A stretch of 64,000 bases of DNA from NCBI GenBank assembly GCA_032716605.1, contig CM064572.1, positions 39,065,777-39,129,776 on the forward strand, written 5' to 3'. The position numbers and the translations under genes were made by a program. Positions 54,960 to 64,000 of this stretch are shown here, one piece after another. The notes beneath the pieces are model-generated. The model was not told the DNA's origin. It worked only from the letters and a program-made list of their open reading frames with translations, and ran no database searches. Each line of letters begins with the position of its first letter. Positions within the stretch are counted from its first letter, which is position 1. The stretch comes from Paralithodes platypus (Eukaryota > Arthropoda > Malacostraca > Decapoda > Lithodidae).

Positions 54960-55297
54960 GCTATATACAGTATACAGCCCCAAGGTCCCGAGCAAGCCAA
55001 AGGCCCATAATCGAGTATTTATATTATTATTATTTGTATTTTATTTAAATATTTATATTTGATTTATTAGTTTTATTTTTTTTTTTTTATTTATTTCTTT
55101 TTATTTTTGTTTATTTTATTATTATATATATATACCGTATATATTTGTTTTGTTATTCCTGTTCCCCAGGGTGTCTAGCAGATCAGCCCCAAGGTCCTGA
55201 GCAAGCCCAAGCCCCATAATCGAGTATTAATATTATTTTTTATTTTTTTATTTTATTTATTTATTATTTATATATACAGTATTAATATATTATATAT

Positions 55298-55364
<67 letters not shown>

Positions 55365-55549
55365 CGGTATATATATTTTTTTCTTTATTATTCCTGTTCC
55401 CCAGGGCGTCTAGCGGATCATCCCCAAGGTCCCGAGCAAGCCCAAGGACCATAATCGAGTATTTATATTATTATTAAATTTTTATTTTATTTATATTTAT
55501 TATTGATTTGATTTATTATTTTATTTATATTTATTTCATTATTTTATTA

Positions 55550-55610
<61 letters not shown>

Positions 55611-55640
55611 TGTATATATATATATATATATATATTATAT
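54960..55640. repeat. 220-bp tandem repeat, three units, with (TA)n
   Basis: CCCCAAGGTC(C)(C/T)GAGCAAGCC then CATAATCGAGTATT occurs at about 54977, 55185 and 55422. Units two and three also share TTCCTGTTCCCCAGGG. Between them are TTATTT-rich and TA runs (55293-55365, 55556-55635). Confidence 0.88.
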
Positions 55641-55852
55641 TTATATAAATGTTGTACATTGTGGCAAAGATATACAACTGTATAAACATTCTCATATATT
55701 TACATAACAATAACAATGCATGGAAACAATTGCGCATAGCTCGCGAACCAATAACGCTATATTATTTTTGTTTTCACCATTAGAAAGAGCATAATTTTCC
55801 GATGACGGTGATATAAACAGTTATATACGTATCCGAGCAAATAAACCAATGT
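55641..55852. other. non-coding
   Basis: No recognisable feature. Confidence 0.4.
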
Positions 55853-56395
55853 TGATCACGAAGCATTGGTTGGCATTCATATTGTTTAGTACTGCTTCCT
55901 ATAAGTATTAGTGTTCTGCTGGATTAGATAATGCTAGACTAGGAGTCTGATATTATAAGGTATTGTTTCCTATGAGTGCTGGCTTTAGTTAAAAGCTGCA
56001 CGACATACCTGAGAACTGGAGTTGATTGGGTTAAATTCGTAGGTCTGTGTGCCATTGAGAGTTAGAGCATGCACGACTGAGGGCTTTTTGCCTATACCAT
56101 TCTGCACTGTTTTAGTCTCGATGTTTGTCTTTGGTGGTTACGCAGGGACCAAGGAGAACGCTTAATACTTCGGTATTAAGGTTTCTCAAGAGAGCTACCC
56201 TTCCCTATAACGTAATATATTGACGCACAGACTTGAGGATTTAAACTAGGCTATTGGCGGCATGCCATGCGATCTCCCAACAACCAGTATGCTTAGCTAT
56301 CATTGACTCTAGCTAGACCTTCATCAATCATAGTGAGACATAAGTAAGTATATTAATCCAAATTACTCTTTTTTTATGCATACCCAATTTATTTA
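55853..56395 (+). repeat. long dispersed repeat, copy 2
   Basis: Partner of 1040-1560; see there. It lacks the TATA/initiator pair that lies upstream of copy 1, TA-rich sequence being in its place. Confidence 0.75.
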
Positions 56396-59200
56396 GTAGT
56401 GACCCCTCCATCATGAACGAACATTCCTATTACATAAGGCATCCTCTTCAAACACTTAATCCGCCGTAGTTTGAATCTACCGCGTCAGAGCATTTAAAAA
56501 AAATTCTGAGGGAGCCTTCATCATGAGCGCCCACGCGACCTCACTCATGGCGTCAGTCATTATGAATTGGGTTCTCACTACGAAAAAAACTTCGTAAAAA
56601 TAAAAACAAAAAAGAAAAATAAGAGAACACTATCCAAAAAGTTTCCATCATATTCGTGGATGTACTTGTGTGATTTTCTGACCAAGAACGCTGAATCAGG
56701 CGGTTCATTCCTCCTTCTTTGCTCTGACGCTCAGCCTGCCCGGACGCTTCCTTTCAGGCTCCGATGGTTCCGCATTCGTGGCGTCCCTAGTTTGAGTTTG
56801 GTTTCAATTTGTTTTACTCTGGGAGTATCGAGTAAGGTAGGATTAGGCGTAGCAGGAGTGTCCTGGGCTGGTTTGCCCGCAGTGCAATGTATTTTGGGTC
56901 GTTTGTATGGGGCATCTCATTTCCGTTTGGATGTACCCTCGTGGTCCTGGTGTGGACACTAGTGAACTTTTCACAGTTTGGTTTAGTTGGTGATGCAGGC
57001 GGCTTTCATTACGCGTTAAGTATTATGGCTGCCTTTTATCCTTCTGATGAGGTAAGCTGTGGTTTGCTGACGTTCCCAGCGTATTTTTCTTCACTTAGTG
57101 AAGTTTTTTCTGGGTCCGTGTCAGGCTTACCGGGGTTGAGGAAGTTATCGCTTCGGTGGTGTCGTTGGCGGTGGTTCCTGTTGTGATATTCAAGTGTGTG
57201 TTTATATTTCAACTATTTTCATGACCGGCTACCTCAGGCCTAGCCAGCCGCAGTCGTAGCTTTGCAACATGTCTAGTGTTATTATTTATTTTATAAATAT
57301 GCCCTACTGTTGTCATGTGTATCCGGGTTTTAGTTGTGTATTGGCTAATCCTCGGACTATATTTGTTTCCTGGTTCTAGTTGTGTATTGGATAATTCACG
57401 GATTATGGTGTGACCTTGGTTAGTCGTCGTGCGTGTCTCTCATCGTGTCGTATGTTCAGATGGTGTTCTGTTCAGGCGGTTGGGGTTTGCCTTCCGGACG
57501 GGTTTTTCTCGGTTCTCACCGTGAAAAAACCTGGACCGATGAGCAGTGATTAGGCCACACGTGGTTGTTAACACTGGCCTGGTTCCCCGGCGAGGGGAGG
57601 TGTCTGTGGCTCTCCAGGACTGCGATCTGTGGGTGCCTGGTTTCAGGCATCCTTTATAATTCCCGGCGGGATGGCTGTACCCATCCTTACATATATATTT
57701 AGTTATATTTTTGTTTTAAATTAAAAAAAAAAAAAAAAAAAAGAAACGACGTTCGTGAGAAACACTCGTTGTTTTATAAGTTTTTCTACCTGGTTTACGA
57801 CAAACCAGGGGGAAAACCTAGCTGTTGTTTAGGCGTTCCTCCCCGGCGATCTTTTACAAAGTTAGTGGGGTCAGGGAACTTGTGCGGGTTAACTTTTAGA
57901 CTTCTCACCCGGCGGGTTGCACCTTAGGCAGGGTGGGGATTAAAAACGACTTAGGTTCTCTTATAGTTAACCAATCCATGTGAGTGTGATACTGCTGTGT
58001 ATCGCTGCACTTATACTTCTTACTGGCATTTGAAGGCTCAGTGAGGTTTAACCAAATCGATTTCCACACCCGGCGGGGTGTCCCGAAGTAAAGGAAAACT
58101 AAGGACGTTATAAACCAAATTCAATTTCGATTAACCTTAATTGGGTGTATACTTTCAGTTATCGCCGCCTTCTAATTTTACGACGATCGTTTGGGGCAAT
58201 TCGTTTAAAAAAAAATCAGATCTCGGATTTTCCTGCCCTGGGCTATTCTACTAAAATATTTTTCAAGGGCCGGCGCGTCTTTATGAGGGGGGGCTTTGTT
58301 ACAAAATTGAATATTGGAGACAGTCACCACCTCATACAGGGACTATTTAGTGCCATACTGGACCATTATATCAGAGGGGTATTCTTCATGTTCTTAGCTA
58401 AGAAGACTTGGTTAGCCTCTTTATACCCAGAAGCCGCGTGGCGAGATGTGTTAGCTGTGTCTTTGCATCCCGTTACCCGGCGGGTTATTATTAACAACTT
58501 GTATGCGAAACACTTGGGTTAACCTTATCGAGCATTAATTCCTGGACCAATTTTCTGTATTTTTCCAAGAAGCTGAGCTACGGCCGGACCAATAAAGACC
58601 ACGGCGGTAGATTTCTCTCTCAACAGTCTCTGTCATGGCTAATGTCACCCCAGTTGTTTGCCCTGTGCATTACCCCTACTTGCGCGGGTATCCCAATTTT
58701 TTTTTTTTTGGGGGCACATACCCTTTGCATAACGGTGTGGGTGGTTTTTTTTTTTTTTTTTTTTTAAAAGGGATGTACTAGACCGTTTGCAAGGGGTCTC
58801 TGGGTTACACGTAATTGTTGTCTTTTTGCTCCAATTAACAAATAAAGTCCTGTTTGGTGGACAATGACAAGGGACCGCGGGCGGGGTAGGCGTTGAGAGA
58901 GGTCAGACAACAAATGTCGGCCTTACACTACCATCTGTCGCACATTAAGTCACTTCAATGTGACCAACGTCCCACTTTGGGATAAGTTGCTGCTCAGAGC
59001 ACCCTCCCCCTAAAACGTAACCTCTAGAAGTATAAGGGGTTTTAAGCCGACAGAGACTAGCCAGGATTCTGTATCGTATGTGGAGAAGTTTAAACGCCCG
59101 AGATGAGCCTACTCCCACGGCAGCCACCTGCCCGGCGCAGGCGAGAGCGAGGTCAAGGGCCCCTCTCAGACAACGGTCTTCAAGTCGGGCATATTCCCCG
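56396..59200. other. unassigned 2.8 kb, possible retroelement leader
   Basis: No known domain. CCCGGCGGG occurs near 57661, 57908, 58069 and 58476. A hairpin of GGTTTTTCTCGG/CACCGTGAAAAAACC type lies at 57500-57535, A20 at 57722, and T runs at 58697 and 58746. An open frame at 58145-58522 (125 codons) shows no motif I know and could be chance or a degraded coding region. Confidence 0.4.
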
Positions 59201-59219
59201 GCTAGCAAGGAACGTGCAA

Positions 59220-61440
59220 GACTGAAGCTCCCCAGGGAACCATGGTGGTGATTCTTCCAAACCTAGGTCCACGTTCGCGGTCCACACCGTAGCCACAAAT
59301 CCTCCAAAAAGGATTCCCATAAGAAGTCCTTCTCGAAATTCTTCTACAGTCTAGTGCATCGATCGGACCTCTACACCTGACAATGTTTTATGTTACAGCT
59401 CTCAGAGTATAGTGAAGGACTGTCCCTACAAACAAGATTTACCTATTGATATTTGTAACCCTAGAAATGGAGAGTTCAGGATATTCAATAATTGAGAATG
59501 TTTCAAGAATCTCACAAAGATGGAGCTGGTAGGCCAGAGGCCTCGGGCTGTTTGGCGCTTTTTGCTCAGCCACAGGGTCTAGGTTAAATCCAAGTCCGGG
59601 CCTCATACGAGTCACACAGTAGCCGATGTCACACAGGGACGCGGCGACCCCATCCTCTATCCCTGATTTATCTTGGAAACAAGGTTTGCCCCTGCCTCGG
59701 CGGGGTCTTTCCAGGAGGATCGGGAGGAACAAGAAGAAAGTGGCATTAATTTCAGATAGGGAAGGACACAGGGTCAGGCTCAGGATCTGGACGCGCCCCA
59801 TGATAATACTAATACAAATGAAAGTTCTGCACCTAACCCAGTTTGTTACAGCACAAGAAATGATGGCGTTACTTACTCATGCTCTATCAAAATTCTTTAA
59901 TCAAACACGAGGGAAGGCAACACCACAATGGAACTTGGGGGCTCCCTTGACAGGTTCTGCGGTTTACGGCCTCTGATTGATAACGTCAATCGATTTATCT
60001 AAGATTCCATACACCCTCCTACTCTGTCAACGGCAGGGGGGGAGCGTCTAAGCAGCTACGGCTCCTGTGCATTCACTACGTCAAATGTCAGGTTCATTAC
60101 GGATGTTAATCCACCCCCTCTAGACAAAGCGCCTCTTAGAAAGGTAGCATATGCCCCTGCCTTTATGGGGCAGACCGAGGTCATGGGTCCCTTTAGAACC
60201 CCCTCTAAGCCAGAGCTTGCCCAGCCGACCTTGTCAGGGGAACTACCGGTTACCACGTGACAGTGGTTTATCCAGGGAAAATAAGTCTAAGAAAATTAAG
60301 GGCATTGGATGCCTTGGGGTAATGTTTTGGATGTCAATATCAAGGCTATACCTAGTTAGTATTATCAGGATTATTTTGTTTATGCATCTAAGGGCTGCTT
60401 TACACCCCTGCCTCAGCTTCAAAAACACTTTTTCAGGGGCTGGTCTGAAGCATGGATGGGTTAAATGACGTATTAAGGCTAGTGTTGGGCTATTTATACT
60501 GCAACACTTAGATTTACAGACCGTCACAGACGAGACAGCTAATCCCAGTGTTGAAGGTGGGGACAGTTTAGGACCAGGACCTTGGGTGGATTGGGAGGGT
60601 AGAGGCTCAGAACTTTGCAACCACTTTCACTTCTACAATCTTCCCACCAGATCCCTCAGGAGTACACATTCATGGTTCTCAATGCCGGTAGGTTCGTGAC
60701 GGCGGAGTTCCGTCAGCTTTATTTTCTTTTTTAGCTGCCCCTAAGATTAATCTTTGTTGAAACCTAAAGGAAACCATCATTACACCTACCCCTTCTCACC
60801 TAGACAGAGAATTTAGGCTAAGGGGAAAAGCTTTCCGCCTGTTTTGCACCGTCACATAGTTTCTCAACAGGTTGGCTAAGTCTTTACTCAGGTCTACTCA
60901 GGCAATCGCAAGACGCGGAATGACTCTAAGATCAGTTGAATTATCCCGGGCGTATGATTCTTCAAGTCGTCAATTCCAATCCTTAGGGTGGACCTACGCA
61001 CAGCCTTACATTGAGGGCGGGTGGCGAGCACGACAGGATCTTAGAATGTCATTAGTTCGCAAGCTGCATGATCGCATTGAATAACCAGGTGGTAATGTCC
61101 CCAGTACTTACACCTTCTTTAATGTACCCCTGATGTATGGCGAACAGTTGTTAATAACATGGCACAGGCCGTGAAGACACAAGTCCCGCACAGGGCTAAG
61201 AAACCCGCATTTAACTTCCCCAAACCTAAGCCTCCTACTAAAGCTCAGCCAGGGGGTTCTAAGCCGTTTCTTCCGCCTAAGTCCTCCCAATCCCCCCTGG
61301 GTCAGTTCAGGCATAGACAGAGAGGGTTTTCAGGACAGAGGGGACGCGGCCAGTATAAGCCGGGGCAGGGCCAGTCTTCGGCCCACACCAGCCAGCCGGC
61401 GAAGCGTCCAACACCACCAAACCCACCATCAAAAAACTAA
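59220..61440 (+). pseudogene. gag-like remnant, possibly DIRS-type
   Basis: Scattered open segments in varying frames: DLSWKQGLPLPRRGLSRRIG (59660), LTHALSKFFNQTRGKATPQW (59870), KVAYAPAFMGQTEVMGPFR (60140), LRGKAFRLF and LAKSLLRSTQAIARRGMTLR (60820-60935), IEGGWRARQDLRMSLVRKLH, then a Pro/Arg/Gly-rich basic tail KPPTKAQPGG...RQRGFSGQRGRGQYKPGQ (61200-61440). The basic RG-rich C-terminus after a helical segment resembles gag proteins of DIRS-like elements, but no RT, RNase H or tyrosine recombinase is seen before the gap. Many stops and shifts. Confidence 0.45.
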
Positions 61441-61656
61441 AGTCTTTCTCACTCCCAGTGCCTACCTTAGAGCCGGAGGAAACCGAGGGAAGTACAGCCG
61501 GCGAACCCTTGTCTGCTAACTGGGTCGTTCCGAACGTGTCACCAAGCATGGCCGTTAAAAACCTGGGCACGGATGGTGGCACGCAAAGGCATCACTTGGC
61601 ATCTCCGGCGACCGTCGCTTACGTCAGCCGACAACGGCAAATTGTGTTTCATTAGA

Positions 61657-61756
61657 NNNNNNNNNNNNNNNNNNNNNNNNNNNNNNNNNNNNNNNNNNNN
61701 NNNNNNNNNNNNNNNNNNNNNNNNNNNNNNNNNNNNNNNNNNNNNNNNNNNNNNNN
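61657..61756. other. assembly gap (100 N)
   Basis: A run of exactly 100 N, the usual placeholder for a gap of unknown size. Sequence on the two sides may not be contiguous. Confidence 0.99.
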
Positions 61757-62881
61757 GATCCCCCTGCCAGATATATTGGTACATGTGTATTAAATTGCCG
61801 GCTCGCTTTCGCTCGACGGAAAAAATAATCGACTCCTAACTGAGAGCCGTGGCGGCGAATAAAACTAGGGAGTTTTTACATTATTAGTGTTATTATTTAT
61901 TATTGTATTATTCTTATTATTACTTATATTTGTAGTGATGCATTGTATTTCATATGTGTTTTGTCGAGAACTACTGTCACAGTCGTTTCAATATTATATA
62001 ACAGGGAACGTCCTTTGGGTAGTAAGTGTGTGAGCACTGAGCAGAATGATATGCAGGAGTTTTTAGCGCTAACATTTAACATTTATACTTGTATTTTGAT
62101 TAGCACGAGACGACGAATATTCATACAAGGTACTAAATAGGCAAACAGCGGAATTATAGATAACTGTCTTCTGACCAATTGCTCGAGCCCACTCGAACGT
62201 AAACGGGTTAGGAAAGGCTAAATAGGGAGAGAAGGTTATAGATGGTTATTCCGTGGGTTCTATATATTGTTTGTTTACTGCGGTAAATCCCTTTAGTCTG
62301 CCACGATTGGTGAATCAATGAATGGTATCAGGGAGTCTAAGAGAGTGGAAGCCTACATGGTGTTTGTGGAATGTTTAGTGTATTTGTGTGTGAATTCTTC
62401 GGTTCGAGCTCTGTCTGGAGCCGTCATAAATATAATAATAATAATAACTATATACTTAAAGTTGCAACTGCAATTGTTGTGCTGGGGTTCGCGCGGGGGT
62501 TTGGCACGCAGGGTATTGTGTTGGATACAAGGGCGGTGCCACATATCTCAACATATCATGTATCTTATCGGGCATGAGAAAGAAAGTACAGAACGGAATA
62601 TAGTGGAAAGCCAATTGTTGGCTACTGGCCAATTGTCTTAGACCATTAAGGAGTGTGACCATTTTGGTGTAAAGGCTATTTAATCCTGTACGATGTTGGT
62701 TGTTGTTGTTGTTGTTCCCTAACTAGGCTGCCTGGCCGAACCAAGCCCCGAGTCCTCTGAGGAAGGCCATGCCCACGCATCGGGCCGGCCCACAGAGCTC
62801 TCATCATTGAGGGTGTAGATATGGTGTTGGGGGGGGTTGGCATAAGTGGTTGTGTGAAATGCTAGTCTTCTATGATGTTGT
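61757..62881. other. no gene recognised
   Basis: GGCTCGCTTTCGCTCGACGG near 61799 resembles the GGCTCGCTACCGCTCACCAG core of family F and G MITEs and may be a MITE remnant. Small GTT and TAA runs near 62700 and 62430. Open frames over 62318-62660 overlap on both strands and lack motifs. Confidence 0.4.
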
Positions 62882-63217
62882 TTAACTCCTTCAGGACATA
62901 TTAATGTTTTTCCAATAAGTCCGAGGGAGGCGGAGCCCCGGGGGGATCAGTGCCACGCCAATCGCACTACACTCACACCCAACACTGCGGCCGTGTAGAA
63001 TGATCGGAGGGTGGCTGAGGTTGCCACCAATGGTTTTTAATCGTAAGGTTAACTTATAGGTACTTACTGATCTCCATATGACGCTAGTGCGTCATATACT
63101 TATTATAGTAGGTATTGCAAGATAAGTCCCATATGACGGCGATCGCGTCATATGGATTTTTTTGGGTCACTAGTCCATATGACGTGATCGCGTCATATAT
63201 GGTCTGGCGGGAGTTAA
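62882..63217. mobile_element. TTAA MITE (family I) with CATATGACG palindromes
   Basis: TTAA at 62882-62885 followed by CTCCTTCAGG, and GCGGGAG followed by TTAA at 63214-63217. Within it are three palindromic modules, CCATATGACG with CGTCATAT(A/G), at about 63074-63100, 63129-63157 and 63174-63200. No ORF. Confidence 0.6.
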
Positions 63218-63388
63218 TGGGTATGGGGTGGCCTGTACATTTGGTTACATCCCGGCAGAGGCGTCGACAACGGAATCATCCAGTCTCTTCTTTGATAGCT
63301 CAGGAGAGCTGGCGTGTTGTCCACATCTCAGCCTTGGCCAGGTGGACTCTGAAGTTTCCTCGCGGAGGACGGGACATAGGGAGGATTA

Positions 63389-64000
63389 TCAGATGCGGTT
63401 TAGTTTTAAAGGATGGATTGTCGGCGAGGTCGTGGCTTGCCAGCTGCGTGTTAGTAGGTGCTGTGAGTGAGTGGGATGGATCGGTTCGAGAGATATGAGG
63501 TGGATGTGCTTCTTGAAGTTGGCGTTCGGGGTGTAGTGTGGGCAGGGAGGGACAGAGGACAGTAATTGGGGTTTTGTGATACCGTGTGCTTGGGTGTGGT
63601 GTATTGATATTTCTTGGTGTCTGTGGCGTTGTGTTGCCATGGTAGTTTTAGGTGGGGTGGTCTTGGTTTCGTGGGAGGCTGCTGCCAGGAATTGAGTGCC
63701 TCTCTCATGTCCAGAGGGTCTTTGACTTTTGAGGGAGATTTTTGGTTTCTGGTGATGTAGGTGATTCTGTGGGTGCAGTAGCCCTGTGCCACCTGTAATG
63801 ATCTTCATGGCTTTGTTTTGCAGTAGTCTGGTAAAGGTCCTTTATTTGATGTGTTTAGTCAGCTAATGGCTAGATAGCCCAGGCTGGGCTTGCGTATTCC
63901 TCCATCACTGATGTCTTATGTATTGTGTATACTACTGTGGTGGTAGTTTCCTTGTAGTGTCCACCATTTGAGATGTGTGAGCAAGTGACCTGAGAGGCGT
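63389..64000 (-). pseudogene. LINE RT C-terminal fragment, running off the window
   Basis: The minus strand, across several frames, reads LRSLAHTS near 63990, MEEYASPAWA near 63900, LLQNKAMKIITGGTGL near 63800, KSQRPSGHERGTQFLAAASH and, in another frame, LDMREALNSW. The YASPAWA, LQNKALRIITG and LDMRGTQFLA blocks are those of Jockey/I-type RT C-termini. Several frameshifts and a stop. The catalytic part, if present, is beyond 64000. Confidence 0.55.

Noticed and set aside
58145..58522. 125-codon frame as a host gene
   Set aside because: No recognised motif, no splice or promoter context, and it sits in a probable retroelement leader; mentioned only within the unassigned region.
62318..62662. 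Overlapping frames on both strands
   Set aside because: No motif and no repeat support; likely chance open frames.

Overview
The window is a stretch of eukaryotic, almost certainly arthropod and probably crustacean, genomic DNA made of nested transposable elements with little host gene sequence. The assignment is inference. It rests on very dense (GA)n, (TA)n and (CA)n tracts, CR1-like LINEs with TTCTTATG 3' repeats, a Penelope-like element, THAP exons with GT donors, and two TATA/TCAGT-type core promoters. A run of 100 N at 61657-61756 marks an assembly gap.

Layout: 1-6.3 kb is intergenic, with microsatellites, a palindromic MITE and minisatellites. 6.3-10.1 kb is a 5'-truncated LINE on the minus strand with a zinc-knuckle ORF1 and an endonuclease/RT ORF2. 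12.4-16.3 kb is a minus-strand Penelope-like element (RT C-terminus and GIY-YIG) split by a CR1 copy and two TTAA MITEs. 16.26-20.1 kb is another TTAA MITE that itself contains a 3.36 kb DNA transposon (TIRs, likely 5-bp target duplication) with a 625-codon DDE-like transposase broken by one stop. 21-22.4 kb holds a hAT-like nonautonomous element and a tRNA-derived SINE. 23.6-25.7 kb is a plus-strand Jockey-like LINE. A THAP-domain exon lies at 27.66-28.09 kb. 28.2-32.3 kb is a nearly full-length CR1-like LINE (zinc-finger/SGNH ORF1, endonuclease/RT ORF2) preceded by a tandem-monomer array. 34.1-35.2 kb is an RTE-like tail. 35.3-39.65 kb is a third CR1 copy with two TTAA MITEs. 40-48.4 kb is satellite DNA, including three 1.1 kb units with (ATC)n cores. 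48-53 kb holds fragments of a second CR1 family and a second THAP exon. 53-64 kb holds a promoter, a SINE, a degraded retroelement with a gag-like tail, another TTAA MITE and a LINE fragment.

The elements can be used to read each other. Intact CR1 copies give the empty sites for MITEs in another copy, and Penelope coding continuity gives them for two more. Removing a MITE plus one TTAA restores the reading frame in all four cases. The window therefore records an ordered insertion history and a large TTAA-specific MITE population whose transposase is not present here. The item I consider least described is the transposon at 16637-19996, whose RNase H-like core I cannot place in a named superfamily.
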